A stretch of 64,000 nt of DNA from Pseudomonas asturiensis (GCF_900143095.1 NZ_FRDA01000006.1:95550-159549), one strand, 5' to 3'; positions 10,244-20,684 are shown, counted from the stretch's first letter. The notes: generated by a model from the sequence alone, not told the origin. Numbers and translations: made by a program.

Positions 10244-11593
10244 TCAGGTGGCCGCTTCAGTGGTTCGCACGGCGCCACGGCGGTTTTGCTGCTGATGGGA
10301 AATCACGCAGTTGCGCCCGGCCCCTTTGGCGGCGTAGAGCGCCTGGTCAGCCGCTTTCAGGACTTCTTCGGGGGTGCGATGTTCCGGCTGACGTTCGGCG
10401 ACGCCGATGCTGACCGTCACCGATACCGTGCCGGTATGCGCGCCGCTACGGCGCTGCCTTCCCTGCTGGTCGTCCTGAGGCCGACTGTCCTTGTTGCGCA
10501 GCTGAATTTCGTAATTGGCGATGGACTCGCGAATCGCTTCCAGATGCGGCAAACACTCATCGATGGTCTTGGCGGCAAACACGATGGCGAATTCTTCGCC
10601 ACCATAGCGGTATGCCTTGCCGCCGCCATTGCTGATCTTCGACAGTTTGCTGGCCACCAGACGCAATACCTGGTCGCCCACGTCGTGGCCGTGGGTGTCG
10701 TTGAATTTCTTGAAATGGTCGACGTCACTCATCGCCAGCACATAATTGCGCCCCAGGCGCTGCATACGCTCGTTGAGCGCACGACGTCCAGGCAAGCCGG
10801 TCAGCTCGTCACGGAAGGCCATCTGATAGGCCTCATGGGCGACAGCGGCGGCAATCATCAGCATCACCTGGCTGCACAGAATATTCAGCGTGAAGGGCAG
10901 GATGAAGGTCTTGGGCAGTGCCCAGAACAAGCCCAGCAGCCCGACGATCTGCGCCGCATGCAACGGCCGGGGCTTTTCCAGGTACTGCCAGATCAAGACT
11001 GCGAACGAAATCAGAAACATCGCGTACGACAACTGGATCAGGCTCATCCACGCGCCATGCAACGCCGGCCAGCGGATGTCGGCCAGCCAGGCCTGCAATT
11101 CCACCGGATAGCTCTGCTCAAGCCCCAGCGCCACACTGCCCACGGCCAGCAGCACCGCGAGCCGGGCAACCATGTCCTGGAACAAATGCGTACGCTCCTC
11201 CCAGGCGGCGTACAACCCGTAGAGCACCGGCAGCAACAGGCAGACCAGATGAAAGATCACCGCGGCATCTTCCCGAACCTTGCCGAAGTCGCGGTAATAG
11301 TCGGTCTGGGTGTCGAGCAGGTAATAGGCGATGTACACGGTGATCATCAGGAACAGTTCGCGCTGACGCCGGTAGACACCGCAGTACGCACCGCCCAACA
11401 GCAGCACCAGAGTGGGCAGCACGTTGAACAGTGAGGTAAAGAATACGTTCAGGTCTTTGACGTAAGCAGCCGCCAGCCCCGCCACCAGCAATGCCAGTGA
11501 TGGTAGAAAATGACTCAGTCGCGCAGCAGATGGACGTAACAAAAGAGGCTGTCTCCTTGCCTGAACCCGAGTCATCACCCGAATTAATAGCAT
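10244..11593 (-). CDS. Membrane-anchored GGDEF diguanylate cyclase
   Basis: A 449-residue protein. The N-terminal half has several hydrophobic segments, and the C-terminal GGDEF domain has DVDHFKKFNDTHGHDVGD and the active-site motif YGGEEF. It should make cyclic di-GMP. The RxxD inhibitory site expected nine residues before GGEEF is replaced by NGGG, so product inhibition at the I-site is probably lost. The ATG at 11593 is preferred over one at 11618-11620 because GAAGG precedes it. It sits between two dehydrogenase genes on the same strand. Confidence 0.9.
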   Translation of the reverse strand: MLLIRVMTRVQARRQPLLLRPSAARLSHFLPSLALLVAGLAAAYVKDLNVFFTSLFNVLPTLVLLLGGAYCGVYRRQRELFLMITVYIAYYLLDTQTDYYRDFGKVREDAAVIFHLVCLLLPVLYGLYAAWEERTHLFQDMVARLAVLLAVGSVALGLEQSYPVELQAWLADIRWPALHGAWMSLIQLSYAMFLISFAVLIWQYLEKPRPLHAAQIVGLLGLFWALPKTFILPFTLNILCSQVMLMIAAAVAHEAYQMAFRDELTGLPGRRALNERMQRLGRNYVLAMSDVDHFKKFNDTHGHDVGDQVLRLVASKLSKISNGGGKAYRYGGEEFAIVFAAKTIDECLPHLEAIRESIANYEIQLRNKDSRPQDDQQGRQRRSGAHTGTVSVTVSIGVAERQPEHRTPEEVLKAADQALYAAKGAGRNCVISHQQQNRRGAVRTTEAAT

Positions 11594-11773
11594 TGTGCCT
11601 TCATCCTGAAAACAATGCATTCAGCAGGATTGATCAGTGACTGAGTCTGTAACGGCAGGAGAGTGAAAAGGTTTATGGATCGAGGGCAGATAGCCCTGTA
11701 ACACTGAGTGATCACAGGCTGGAGGCTTCAGCCCGCGCCTCAAGCGCGGGGCACGATCAAGATCAAACGCCCA

Positions 11774-11806
11774 TAAAAAAGCCGCCTGATCGACGATCAG
11801 GCGGCC
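11774..11806 (-). terminator. Rho-independent terminator of the second acyl-CoA dehydrogenase
   Basis: Read on the minus strand, GCCGCCTGATCG and CGATCAGGCGGC form a strong stem with almost no loop, followed by TTTTTTATGG. It ends about 20 bases after the dehydrogenase stop. Confidence 0.92.
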
Positions 11807-11825
11807 TGGGTGACTCGGAACCGAC

Positions 11826-13631
11826 TCAGTAAGCCAGACCGAAATCCTCTTCTTTCATGTCCATCAGGTTACCAGCACCCGAGAGGATGGCGGCAACGTG
11901 AGTGCGGGTGCGCGGCAGAATACGCTGAAAGTAGAAGCGTGCGGTCTGGATCTTGGCGCGGTAGAACGCTTCGTCCGATGTACCGGCTGCCAGCTTCTCG
12001 GCCGCAAGACGTGCCATGTCGGCCCAGAAGTAGGCAAGGCACGCGTAACCCGAATACATCACGTAATCGACCGACGCAGCGCCGACTTCTTCGCGATCCT
12101 TCATGGCGGCCATGCCCACTTTCATGGTCAGTTCGCCCCACTCCTTGTTCAGCGCCGCCAGCGGGGTCACGAACTCCTGAACGGATTCGTTGCCTTCGTT
12201 GTTCTGGCAGAACTTGTGCACGATTTTGGTGAAGCCCTTGAGCGCTTCGCCTTGGGTCATCAGGACCTTGCGGCCCAGCAAATCAAGCGCCTGGATACCG
12301 GTGGTGCCTTCGTACAGCATGGAAATACGGCTGTCGCGAACGTTCTGCTCCATGCCCCACTCGGCGATAAAGCCGTGGCCGCCGTAGATCTGCACGCCGT
12401 GGTTGGCGGCTTCGAAGCCCACTTCGGTCATGAAGGCCTTGGCGATCGGGGTCATGAAGGCCAGCAGTGCATCGGCTGCTTTCTTCTGGTCTGCGTCTTC
12501 GCTGTATTTGACAATGTCGACCTGCTTGGCCGTGAAGTACACCATGGCACGCGTGCCCTCGGCGAACGCCTTCATGGTCAGCAGCATGCGACGTACGTCC
12601 GGGTGGACGATGATCGGGTCAGCGGCTTTTTCCGGCGCTTTAGGACCCGTCAGCGAACGCATCTGCAGACGCTCGCGGGCATATTTCAAGCCGCCCTGGA
12701 ACGCGATTTCAGCGTGCGCCAGACCTTGCAGTGCAGTGCCCAGACGCGCCGTGTTCATGAACGTGAACATGCAGTTCAGGCCCTTGTTCGCCGGGCCGAT
12801 CAGGTAACCGGTAGCACCGTCGAAGTTCATCACGCAAGTGGCGTTGCCGTGGATGCCCATCTTGTGTTCGATCGAACCGCAGCTCACTGCGTTGCGCTCG
12901 CCAACGCCGCCGTCGGCCGCCGACAGGAACTTGGGCACGATGAACAGCGAAATACCTTTGGTGCCCGCCGGAGCATCCGGCAGACGCGCCAGCACGATGT
13001 GGACGATGTTATCGGCCATGTCGTGTTCGCCAGCGGAGATGAAGATCTTGGTGCCGGACACTTTGTAGGTGCCGTCAGCCTGAGGCTCGGCCTTGGTGCG
13101 CAGCATGCCCAGGTCGGTGCCGCAGTGTGGCTCGGTCAGGCACATGGTGCCGGTCCATTCGCCGGACACCAGTCGGGTCAGATACGCCGCTTGCTGCTCG
13201 GGCGTGCCATGCTCGGAAATGGTGTTCATCGCGCCATGTGACAGACCTGGGTACATGCCCCACGACCAGTTGGCTTCGCCAACCATCTCGCTGACTGCCA
13301 GACCCAGCGACTCAGGCAGGCCCTGACCGCCGTGCTCGACGTCATGCGCCAGGCTCGGCCAGCCGCCTTCGACGAATTGCTGATACGCCTGCTTGAAACC
13401 GGTCGGCGTCTTCACGCCCGATTCGCTCCAGGTACAGCCTTCGGTATCGCCTACCCGGTTCAGCGGAGCCAGCACCTGTTCACAGAACTTGGCGCCCTCC
13501 TCAAGAATGGCGTCGACCATATCAGGGGTAGCGTCCTGGCAGGCGGGCAGACTCTGATAGTGCGCTTCGTAACCGAGCAGTTCGTCACGAACGAAACGAA
13601 TATCACGCAAGGGGGCCTTGTAATCAGGCAT
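11826..13631 (-). CDS. Acyl-CoA dehydrogenase, long FadE-like type (second copy)
   Basis: A 601-residue paralogue of the dehydrogenase at 8296-10074 with the same layout, beginning [33 protein letters not shown] and [17 protein letters not shown] mark the FAD core and catalytic Glu region. The start at 13631 matches the paralogue. Two PsrA-like sites lie about 100 bases upstream, pointing to induction by long-chain fatty acids. From memory, P. aeruginosa has comparable fadE genes next to its bio operon, so the neighbourhood is probably ancestral. Confidence 0.92.
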   Translation of the reverse strand: MPDYKAPLRDIRFVRDELLGYEAHYQSLPACQDATPDMVDAILEEGAKFCEQVLAPLNRVGDTEGCTWSESGVKTPTGFKQAYQQFVEGGWPSLAHDVEHGGQGLPESLGLAVSEMVGEANWSWGMYPGLSHGAMNTISEHGTPEQQAAYLTRLVSGEWTGTMCLTEPHCGTDLGMLRTKAEPQADGTYKVSGTKIFISAGEHDMADNIVHIVLARLPDAPAGTKGISLFIVPKFLSAADGGVGERNAVSCGSIEHKMGIHGNATCVMNFDGATGYLIGPANKGLNCMFTFMNTARLGTALQGLAHAEIAFQGGLKYARERLQMRSLTGPKAPEKAADPIIVHPDVRRMLLTMKAFAEGTRAMVYFTAKQVDIVKYSEDADQKKAADALLAFMTPIAKAFMTEVGFEAANHGVQIYGGHGFIAEWGMEQNVRDSRISMLYEGTTGIQALDLLGRKVLMTQGEALKGFTKIVHKFCQNNEGNESVQEFVTPLAALNKEWGELTMKVGMAAMKDREEVGAASVDYVMYSGYACLAYFWADMARLAAEKLAAGTSDEAFYRAKIQTARFYFQRILPRTRTHVAAILSGAGNLMDMKEEDFGLAY

Positions 13632-13726
13632 AGCGATAAACCTCTGCTGATGAATCCTGGAACGAATGACCGGGCGGTGACTGGAAGCATACTCCCAGGA
13701 CCAGACAATCTCGTATGCCTTACGGT

Positions 13727-13753
13727 CAAACAGGTGTTTGAAACATACGTTTA
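13727..13753. promoter_or_regulatory. Tandem PsrA-like operators upstream of fadE-like gene
   Basis: CAAAC-AGGT-GTTTG at 13727-13740 matches the reported PsrA consensus (C/G)AAAC-N2-4-GTTT(G/C) exactly. It is followed, sharing one base, by GAAAC-ATAC-GTTTA with one mismatch. Their position 95-120 bases before the dehydrogenase start suits repression by the TetR-family fatty acid sensor PsrA. The rest of the 334-base gap to the next gene (13632-13965) shows only the terminator at its far end. Confidence 0.7.
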
Positions 13754-13920
13754 CGCCCAAACCTTGTCAATAGCGGCACATGAACCATTCGTCCACGCTG
13801 CTGCAGACCGCGCAGGCAAAGGGGTACAACGTCATGTAGACGATAACGGGAAGTCTAGCCGAGGGAATAAGGGTTGCAGCGGTGATACAGGACGGTGATA
13901 CAGGAAGATTCAGAAGATAA

Positions 13921-13946
13921 CGCCGTGCACGGAAGGCACGGCGTGA
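13921..13946 (-). terminator. Hairpin after the small gene upstream of bioD
   Basis: ACGCCGTGC pairs with GCACGGCGT around a short loop, followed on the minus strand by a moderately T-rich TATCTTCT. It lies 20 bases after the stop of the 98-codon gene. Confidence 0.6.
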
Positions 13947-13965
13947 GGGTGTGGCAAGCCGTTAC

Positions 13966-14262
13966 TCAGGCAAAGGTATCGATCAACGTGCCAAGCGCTT
14001 CGTCGCTCGCGCGCTGTGAGGCAAGCCCGGCTTCGATCTGCGATTTGCCTGCGGCCATTTCAACGATGTTGGCAGGCAGGTCGGAACGCTGGCTGCGGTC
14101 GACCGAACGCAGGTTCTCGAGCTGGAAGTCCGAAGACTGGCTTCTGCCCGACACCTCAATGTTGCTGCTGGCGATCTGCGTGGCTGCCTGATCGACACGG
14201 CTCTGCCCGACCTGCATGGCGCTCAGACCTGGATAGAGGGTGTTGTTCATGGTGATTTGCAT
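13966..14262 (-). CDS. Small conserved hypothetical protein, 98 residues
   Basis: The N-terminal stretch YPGLSAMQVGQSRVDQ resembles the first helix of flagellar rod and hook proteins, but there is no other flagellar gene nearby. The rest is polar and probably helical. A ribosome site GAGG lies 8 bases before the ATG, and a terminator follows. A small gene at this place downstream of bioD is, from memory, also seen in P. aeruginosa. Function unknown. Confidence 0.75.
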   Translation of the reverse strand: MQITMNNTLYPGLSAMQVGQSRVDQAATQIASSNIEVSGRSQSSDFQLENLRSVDRSQRSDLPANIVEMAAGKSQIEAGLASQRASDEALGTLIDTFA

Positions 14263-14416
14263 AAGCCGATCCTCAGTTCAAAAAGCGAACACGTGTCATT
14301 GAACCAGCAAATGCCCGGAAACGCTCGACAAATAGACTAATGGCACTAGGCCTGTTAATAGCCTCAGTCTTGAAAATCTCAAAACCGCCATACGTGTCAG
14401 CAACATAGCGCCGCTG

Positions 14417-15097
14417 TCAGTCGAGCAGCTCCAGATGAAGACATTGCGCCACATTATCGGCGCTGGCCTTTTTCAACCGTGGTACACGCCCCAGACAGGG
14501 TGCAGGCAGACGCTCGGCCAGGGTGGCAAGATTCTCTTCGAGGCGCGAGGTCTTGCCATCGGTGACGTTCGCAACCCAGCCAGCCAGGTGCAGCCCGTCT
14601 CTGGCAATGGCCTCGGCCGTCAACAACGCATGGTTGATGCACCCCAGGCGTACGCCCACCACCAGAATCACCGGCAGGCCCAGCGCGATGGCAAGGTCGG
14701 ACAGATTGCTCTGATCGGCCAGCGGCACTCGCCAGCCTCCCGCGCCTTCGATCAGGGTGAAGTCCGCCTGCTTGTTCAGAATATGCTGCATGGGCTGCAG
14801 CAGGGAGCGAACGGTCAGCGCCACGCCAGCCTCACGGGCCGCCAGATGCGGGGCGATGGCCGGCTCGAACGCCACCGGGTTCACTTCGTCGTAACTCAGC
14901 GGGATGGAACATTCGGCCTGCAACGCCAACGCATCCGCATTGCGCAGCCCTTGCGGCGTGACGACGCAACCTGATGCCACGGGCTTGCCTGCAGCCGTGC
15001 TCAGGCCGTTCAACCTCGCGGCATGCAGCAAGCCGGCCGCGACCGTGGTCTTGCCGGCATCGGTGTCGGTTCCGGTGATGAAATACGCAACGCTCAT
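14417..15097 (-). CDS. bioD: BioD, dethiobiotin synthetase
   Basis: A 226-residue ATP-dependent carboxylase that closes the ureido ring of dethiobiotin. The P-loop GTDTDAGKTTVAAGLL begins at residue 8. KPVASGC and LIEGAGGWRVPL are the family's substrate and metal motifs. It is the last gene of bioBFHCD and starts 32 bases after bioC. Confidence 0.97.
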   Translation of the reverse strand: MSVAYFITGTDTDAGKTTVAAGLLHAARLNGLSTAAGKPVASGCVVTPQGLRNADALALQAECSIPLSYDEVNPVAFEPAIAPHLAAREAGVALTVRSLLQPMQHILNKQADFTLIEGAGGWRVPLADQSNLSDLAIALGLPVILVVGVRLGCINHALLTAEAIARDGLHLAGWVANVTDGKTSRLEENLATLAERLPAPCLGRVPRLKKASADNVAQCLHLELLD

Positions 15098-15129
15098 CTC
15101 GGCGGTCTTCCCATATGACGTGAACCCGG

Positions 15130-15939
15130 TCAGGGTTTTTCAAGTACCGCGTAGACCACTTGGTAAGTGGCGGGCAGCCCTGCGTCCTGACGAAAGCGCT
15201 CGTACGCTCGCACCAAGCCTAGAATCCGTTGACGCCCCGTCAAGCCGCTGGGCCTTCCCGGGTTGAGATTGTGTGCGCCCAGTGCCTTCAACTCATGAGT
15301 CAGGCTGCGCACATCCGGGTAATGCAGCACGTGCGGGCGGACGTCGAGGCGGGTGACACGCAAACCACTGGCCGCGCACAACTGACGATAGTCGTCTTCA
15401 CGCCGAAAGCGGTTCACATGCACGCAACCATCAACGACCTGCCAGCTTTCACGCAGCTCATACAGCGTGCCGGTACACAGACTGGCGAAGGCAAACACCC
15501 CGCCCGGTTTCAAAACCCGAGAGGCCTCGCTGAGTACTGCCCTGAAATCCGCACACCATTGCACCGCCAGGCTTGAGAAAATCAGCTCGCAACCCTGATC
15601 GGCCAATGGCAGTCGCTCGGCATCGCCTGCCACGAAGTGACGCGCGCCACCCAGCGGCTGCGCATGGCGCAACATGCCTTCGGCGATATCCAGCGCAACG
15701 CCTTCACTCTCCTGAAAGGTCTGTGCCAGCACTCGACTGAAATAACCGGTGCCACTGCCCAGGTCGAGCCAGCGTGCGGGACTGAACTGGGCAGGCAACC
15801 GTGACATCAACTCGTGCCCGACCGAACGCTGCAATTCGGCGACGCTGTCGTAACTGCCCGCCGCGCGGGAAAAGGAAGCCGCCACCTGACGTTTGTCAGG
15901 CAGACCTGCCGACAATACGGCCTGTGAAAGGTCAGTCAT
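15130..15939 (-). CDS. bioC: BioC, malonyl-ACP O-methyltransferase
   Basis: A 269-residue SAM-dependent methyltransferase that methylates malonyl-ACP to start pimeloyl synthesis. The SAM motif is [13 protein letters not shown], followed by the acidic [11 protein letters not shown]. The ATG at 15939 ([12 protein letters not shown]) overlaps the end of bioH by eight bases and is preferred to longer in-frame starts. Confidence 0.95.
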   Translation of the reverse strand: MTDLSQAVLSAGLPDKRQVAASFSRAAGSYDSVAELQRSVGHELMSRLPAQFSPARWLDLGSGTGYFSRVLAQTFQESEGVALDIAEGMLRHAQPLGGARHFVAGDAERLPLADQGCELIFSSLAVQWCADFRAVLSEASRVLKPGGVFAFASLCTGTLYELRESWQVVDGCVHVNRFRREDDYRQLCAASGLRVTRLDVRPHVLHYPDVRSLTHELKALGAHNLNPGRPSGLTGRQRILGLVRAYERFRQDAGLPATYQVVYAVLEKP

Positions 15940-16675
15940 GGTCCGACTCGTGTTCCGATTCATGTAGAAAGGCCTGGATCGCAGCCGCCACGCCATGGGG
16001 GTTTTCCAGAAGAAACGCATGGCTGGCCTGTTCGATCACACCGACCTCGACATCCGGCAACAGGTCCAGCAGATCGCCCGCTGCTTCGGCAGGCACGAAC
16101 GCATCGAGCCCGGCGAATACATGCAACTGCGGTCCACGATAAGTCTGCAAGGCGCTGCGGGTATCAAGCTGTTGCAATATTTTCAGCCCGTCGACCAGCG
16201 CCGTGGGCGAGGTATGCGGCGCACCGGCCTTGAGCAGACGGGCCAGGCCACGCGGGTCCTCGGCGCCCTGGGTACATAGCAGGCTGAAACGCTTCAGAGT
16301 GGCGTCGGGATCAGCAGCGCAGCCCGCCAGAAACGCCTCGAAGTCCGGCACCGGCATCGCATGCGGCCAGGCACCCTGAGTCACGAAACAGGCATTGCTG
16401 GCCAGGGTAAACAGACCACAGCAACGTTCACCCCGACGTGCCGCCAGTTCCGCCGCGAGCATGCCGCCCAGCGACCAGCCGCCCAGCCAGGCGTCATCCG
16501 GCAGGTTGGCGTCCAGTTCATCGAGCCAGTCCGCCAGATCGCAGCTGTCGATGTCAGGCAACGGCTCGACCTCGACACGCAAATGCTCGTCCAGTCCGCG
16601 CAACGCAGCCGCCAACGGTTCAAGTGGCGAAACACCCAGGCCCCAGCCCGGCAGCAGGATCAGACGGTCACGCAT
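15932..16675 (-). CDS. bioH: BioH, pimeloyl-ACP methyl ester carboxylesterase
   Basis: A 247-residue alpha/beta hydrolase beginning [12 protein letters not shown]. The nucleophile Ser is in [10 protein letters not shown], and the late His is in [12 protein letters not shown]. It removes the methyl group put on by BioC. The start at 16675 overlaps the bioF stop by eight bases, and the end overlaps bioC, so the three genes are translationally coupled. Confidence 0.95.
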   Translation of the reverse strand: MRDRLILLPGWGLGVSPLEPLAAALRGLDEHLRVEVEPLPDIDSCDLADWLDELDANLPDDAWLGGWSLGGMLAAELAARRGERCCGLFTLASNACFVTQGAWPHAMPVPDFEAFLAGCAADPDATLKRFSLLCTQGAEDPRGLARLLKAGAPHTSPTALVDGLKILQQLDTRSALQTYRGPQLHVFAGLDAFVPAEAAGDLLDLLPDVEVGVIEQASHAFLLENPHGVAAAIQAFLHESEHESDHD

Positions 16676-17858
16676 GATCGGGCTCCATGGATTCAACCGC
16701 ATCCAGCAGCGGGTAGCACTGCTCCAATGCATTCAACAATAGCTGCACGTGTGCTTCGGTGTGCGCCGCCGACAGCGTCACGCGCAAACGGGCGCTACCG
16801 ACCGGCACGGTGGGCGGGCGAATCGCGGTCACCATCACGCCACGCTCGCGCAGCAACTGCGACAGGCGCAAGGCGCGCCCGGCATCGCCGATCAGAATTG
16901 GCTGGATGGGCGTGAAGCTGTCCATCAGTTGCAGGCCAAGCTGCTCGGCACCCTGACGGAACTGGCGGATCAGGTTGGCCAGGTGCGCTCGACGCCAATG
17001 CTCGGCGCGCAGCAATTCCAGGCTTTTCAGCGTGGCGCAGGCCAACGCAGGCGGCTGGCTGGTGGTGTAGATGTAAGGCCGGGCGAACTGGATCAGGGTT
17101 TCGATCAGCGCTTCACTGCCCGCGACGAATGCCCCGGACGTGCCGAAGGACTTGCCGAGGGTGCCGATCAGCACCGGCACATCCTCCATACTCAGGCCGA
17201 AGTGCTCGACGAGCCCGGCCCCGTTGGCGCCCAGCGGGCCGAAGCCATGCGCATCATCGACCATCAACCACGCGCCCCTGGCCCTGGCGGCACGCGACAG
17301 CGCCGGCAGGTCGGCCACGTCGCCGTCCATGCTGAACACGCCGTCGGTGACCACCAATGTGTCGCCCACAGCCTTTTCCAGTCGGGATTCGAGGCTCGCC
17401 ACCTCGTTATGCCGATAACGGGAGAAACGCGCGCCACTGAGCAACCCGGCGTCCAGCAATGAGGCATGGTTCAGGCGGTCTTCCAGCACCGTATCGCCCT
17501 GCCCGACCAGCGCCGTGACGGTGCCCAGGTTGGCCATGTAGCCGTTGGAGAACAACAGCGCACGCGGTCGGCCGGTGAATTCAGCGAGGGCTTCTTCCAG
17601 CTCATGGTGCGGCGTGCTGTGGCCGATCACCAGGTGTGATGCTCCGCCGCCCACACCCCAACGCTCGGCCCCGGCCTGCCACGCAGCGATCACCTCGGGG
17701 TGATTGGCCAGCCCCATGTAGTCGTTGTTGCAGAACGCCAGCAACGGCTTGCCATCGACCACCACCTGCGGACCTTGCGGGGTCTGCAGCAGAGGTCGCT
17801 GGCGATAGAGGTGTTCGTGACGGCGAGCCTCGAGTCGGGTACGCAGATCGAAAGACAT
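16668..17858 (-). CDS. bioF: BioF, 8-amino-7-oxononanoate synthase
   Basis: A 396-residue PLP enzyme condensing pimeloyl-ACP with L-alanine. The PLP lysine is in [26 protein letters not shown] and [12 protein letters not shown] are family motifs. It follows bioB with a 19-base gap. Confidence 0.97.
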   Translation of the reverse strand: MSFDLRTRLEARRHEHLYRQRPLLQTPQGPQVVVDGKPLLAFCNNDYMGLANHPEVIAAWQAGAERWGVGGGASHLVIGHSTPHHELEEALAEFTGRPRALLFSNGYMANLGTVTALVGQGDTVLEDRLNHASLLDAGLLSGARFSRYRHNEVASLESRLEKAVGDTLVVTDGVFSMDGDVADLPALSRAARARGAWLMVDDAHGFGPLGANGAGLVEHFGLSMEDVPVLIGTLGKSFGTSGAFVAGSEALIETLIQFARPYIYTTSQPPALACATLKSLELLRAEHWRRAHLANLIRQFRQGAEQLGLQLMDSFTPIQPILIGDAGRALRLSQLLRERGVMVTAIRPPTVPVGSARLRVTLSAAHTEAHVQLLLNALEQCYPLLDAVESMEPDHA

Positions 17859-17877
17859 GCAGGCTCCGTTCCAGAGA

Positions 17878-18936
17878 TCAGGCGGACGCGGCGTCGTAGA
17901 ACATCGCGCTGCTTTGCTGTTCGACCAGTGCCTGCTCGATGGCGGCCTGATGGACTTCGTCAGGATGCTCCTCGCCCGCTTCCGGCTTGATGCCCAGACG
18001 GGAGAACAGCAGCATGTCCTTGTCAGCTTGCGGGTTGGCGGTGGTCAGCAGTTTGTCACCGTAAAAAATCGAGTTGGCACCGGCAAGGAACGCCAGCGCC
18101 TGCATCTGCTCATTCATCGCCTCGCGACCGGCAGACAGGCGCACGTGGGACTTGGGCATGAGAATCCGTGCCACTGCCAGCATGCGGATGAAGTCGAACG
18201 GATCGACGTCTTCGGCATTTTCCAACGGTGTACCGGCGACTTTCACGAGCATATTGATGGGCACGGATTCCGGATGCTCGGGCAGGTTGGCCAGCTGGAT
18301 CAGCAGACCGGCACGATCGTCGAGCGACTCGCCCATGCCCAGAATGCCGCCCGAGCAGATTTTCATCCCGGCATCGCGCACGTACGCCAGGGTTTGCAGG
18401 CGCTCGCTGTAAGTACGGGTGGTGATGATACTGCCGTAGAACTCAGGCGAGGTGTCCAGGTTGTGGTTGTAGTAATCGAGCCCGGCGGACGCCAGCGCGG
18501 CGGTCTGATCCTGATCCAGGCGGCCCAGGGTCATGCAGGTTTCCAGGCCCATGGCCTTCACGCCTTTGACCATTTCAAGGACATACGGCATGTCTTTGGC
18601 CGAAGGGTGTTTCCAGGCCGCGCCCATGCAGAAACGCGTCGAGCCGATGGATTTGGCGCGAGCGGCCTCTTCCAGCACTTTCTGCACTTCAAGCAGCTTC
18701 TCTTTTTCCAGACCGGTGTTGTAGTGGCCGGACTGCGGGCAGTACTTGCAGTCTTCCGGGCACGCACCGGTCTTGATCGACAACAGGGTCGAAACCTGGA
18801 CGCGGTTGGCGTCGAAATGAGCGCGGTGCACGGTCTGCGCCTGAAACAGCAGGTCATTGAATGGCTGTACGAACAGCGCCTTGACCTCGGCTAAAGTCCA
18901 GTCGTGACGCAGAGTGGCGGTGATGCTGGCGCTCAT
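17878..18936 (-). CDS. bioB: BioB, biotin synthase
   Basis: A 352-residue radical SAM enzyme inserting sulfur into dethiobiotin. The CX3CX2C cluster is in [14 protein letters not shown]. The ATG at 18936 ([13 protein letters not shown]) has an excellent AAAGGAG site. It is the first gene of the operon. Its promoter lies in the first codons of the divergent comF gene, where a BirA-type operator covers the -35 box. Confidence 0.97.
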   Translation of the reverse strand: MSASITATLRHDWTLAEVKALFVQPFNDLLFQAQTVHRAHFDANRVQVSTLLSIKTGACPEDCKYCPQSGHYNTGLEKEKLLEVQKVLEEAARAKSIGSTRFCMGAAWKHPSAKDMPYVLEMVKGVKAMGLETCMTLGRLDQDQTAALASAGLDYYNHNLDTSPEFYGSIITTRTYSERLQTLAYVRDAGMKICSGGILGMGESLDDRAGLLIQLANLPEHPESVPINMLVKVAGTPLENAEDVDPFDFIRMLAVARILMPKSHVRLSAGREAMNEQMQALAFLAGANSIFYGDKLLTTANPQADKDMLLFSRLGIKPEAGEEHPDEVHQAAIEQALVEQQSSAMFYDAASA

Positions 18937-19027
18937 CGGGCGGCTCCTTTGTGTTTCTGGGGGCTGTGCGCAGGGGCACAAAGACCACAAGCGCTACACG
19001 GATGTTCGGCATATTTAAGGAAGAGCG

Positions 19028-19762
19028 ATGCACTGTCAACCAAACAGTAAGCGAGAGGTTTACATCTGGTTAAAAAACAAACAATCCTGTTTGTTATGCG
19101 ATGAGCTTACCGATGTTTCAGTGCCTATCTGCGTGCCGTGCGAAACCGAGTTGCCGTGGCTGGGTGACCAGTGCGAATCCTGCGCTCTGCCCTTGCCGAC
19201 ATCCGGGATGAGTTGCGCACAGTGCATCAGCAAGCCGCCAAGCTTCACCCAGGTCATCGCGCCCTGGCGGTATGATTTCCCGGTCGACAGCCTGATCACC
19301 CGTTTCAAGCACAACGGCAAGTGGCCCATGGGACGCCTGATGGCTGAATTGCTGGGTCAGTTTCTGCACCATCGGTTTGACGAGGGCCTGCCTCGTCCCG
19401 ATTGCCTTGTGCCGGTGCCGCTGGCCAACAAGCGTTTTCGCCAGCGCGGCTACAACCAGGCGGCCATGCTGGCCGACTGGCTGAGTGAACCGCTGCAATT
19501 GCCGGTGAATGAACGCCGCGTGCTGCGCACCCGGGAAACCCCCAACCAGCAGGGCCTTGACGCCAAAGCCCGCAAGCGCAACCTGCAGGGCGCGTTTACC
19601 TTGATCGACAGCGAAGGGGTACGTGGCAAGCATCTGGCCCTGGTGGACGACGTGCTGACCACGGGCTCTACAGCGGACGTGATTGCTCGGTTGCTGACCG
19701 GCGCTGGCGCCAGCCGTGTGGACGTCTACTGCCTGGCCAGAACACCGAAACCCGGAAATTGA
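19028..19762 (+). CDS. comF: ComF-family phosphoribosyltransferase-like protein
   Basis: A 244-residue protein with N-terminal paired cysteines (CLLC, CVPC, CESC, CAQC), probably a zinc ribbon. A C-terminal type I phosphoribosyltransferase domain has the PRPP motif LVDDVLTTGST near residue 203. ComF proteins are linked to DNA uptake and to handling of incoming single strands. The ATG has AAGGA six bases upstream, so the divergent biotin operator lies within its coding sequence. Confidence 0.92.
   Translation: MHCQPNSKREVYIWLKNKQSCLLCDELTDVSVPICVPCETELPWLGDQCESCALPLPTSGMSCAQCISKPPSFTQVIAPWRYDFPVDSLITRFKHNGKWPMGRLMAELLGQFLHHRFDEGLPRPDCLVPVPLANKRFRQRGYNQAAMLADWLSEPLQLPVNERRVLRTRETPNQQGLDAKARKRNLQGAFTLIDSEGVRGKHLALVDDVLTTGSTADVIARLLTGAGASRVDVYCLARTPKPGN
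19034..19064 (-). promoter_or_regulatory. BirA-type biotin operator and bioB promoter -35
   Basis: TGTCAACC-N15-GGTTTACA matches the known BirA operator form (TTGTAAACC-N14-16-GGTTTACAA) at 15 of 16 inner positions. The left arm read on the minus strand contains a perfect -35 box, TTGACA, at 19034-19039. An A/T-rich -10 region lies about 16 bases further on. Binding would block bioB transcription. The site is inside the first 13 codons of comF. Confidence 0.78.
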
Positions 19763-19883
19763 TCATCGCTCCCAGGCACACTGATCGTGCCCGGGCTCCG
19801 CGCGGGAGTACGCAGGCCTTTACGCGGACAAGTCCGCTCTCACGTTTTACACTCGCGTGATCTGCCAGAGCGTTCAAATCCCC

Positions 19884-20648
19884 ATGCCTCTACCGCCACT
19901 GCTCACCCAACACATGACCCGTCGTCCGCAGCGCATCGCGCTGTTGCAGCACATTGCCGAACAAGGCTCTATCACCCGCGCGGCCAAGAGCGCCGGGCTG
20001 AGTTACAAAGCCGCGTGGGATGCCATCGATGAGTTGAATAACCTGGCGCAAAAACCATTGGTCGAGCGTAGCGTCGGCGGCCGTGGTGGCGGTGGCGCGA
20101 AGCTGTCGGCAGAGGGCGAGCGCGTGCTGCGTCTTTACCAACGTATCCAGGCGCTACAGGCTCAAGTGCTGGAAGCGGCCGAAGACAGCAGCGATCTGGA
20201 ACTGCTCACGCGCCTGACCCTGCGCACCAGTGCGCGCAATCAATTGCTGGGGCGAATCGTGAGCATTAGGCGCCAGGGCCATAACGACACCATTCGCCTG
20301 CATCTGGCTGATGAGGTGTTCATCGACGCGCAAATCACCCATGACAGCACCTTGCGCATGGACCTGGATATCGATACGCAAGTCGTCGCCCTGATCAAGG
20401 CCGGATGGCTGGAACTGTTCGCCGCGGACCATCTTGAAACATCGGGAAACAATTACCTTTTCGGCCAGATCGAGGACGTCATCGACGCGCAGGACGGTCC
20501 CAGCGAAGTGCGCATTCTTCTGCCCAGCGGCCATACGCTGTGCGCCCTGGCGAGCCGCGACGCGTTGCTGGCACAGCAGCTGGAAACCGGCAAACCGGTG
20601 AACGTCCGCTTCGCTCCGTCACGGGTGCTGCTGGGCACACCGCTCTAG
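19884..20648 (+). CDS. modE: ModE-family molybdate-responsive regulator
   Basis: A 254-residue protein. The N-terminal winged helix (QHIAEQGSITRAAKSAGLSY) has the GRGGGGAKLS wing typical of ModE. The C-terminal half has Mop/TOBE repeats (NQLLGRIVSIRRQGHNDTI and YLFGQIEDVIDAQDG) that bind molybdate. No modABC genes are in view. The ATG at 19884 is chosen over an upstream in-frame codon at 19857, since the family starts near here. Confidence 0.87.
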   Translation: MPLPPLLTQHMTRRPQRIALLQHIAEQGSITRAAKSAGLSYKAAWDAIDELNNLAQKPLVERSVGGRGGGGAKLSAEGERVLRLYQRIQALQAQVLEAAEDSSDLELLTRLTLRTSARNQLLGRIVSIRRQGHNDTIRLHLADEVFIDAQITHDSTLRMDLDIDTQVVALIKAGWLELFAADHLETSGNNYLFGQIEDVIDAQDGPSEVRILLPSGHTLCALASRDALLAQQLETGKPVNVRFAPSRVLLGTPL

Positions 20649-20657
20649 CGATTCAGG

Positions 20658-20684
20658 GTCATCGCCACGACACAATTCCGTCAT
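20658..20684 (+). promoter_or_regulatory. Possible Pho box upstream of phoX
   Basis: GTCAT, GACAC and GTCAT occur at 20658, 20669 and 20680, exactly 11 bases apart, the spacing of PhoB half-sites. The site is 41 bases before the phoX start. The middle unit is degenerate, so this is tentative. Confidence 0.4.
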
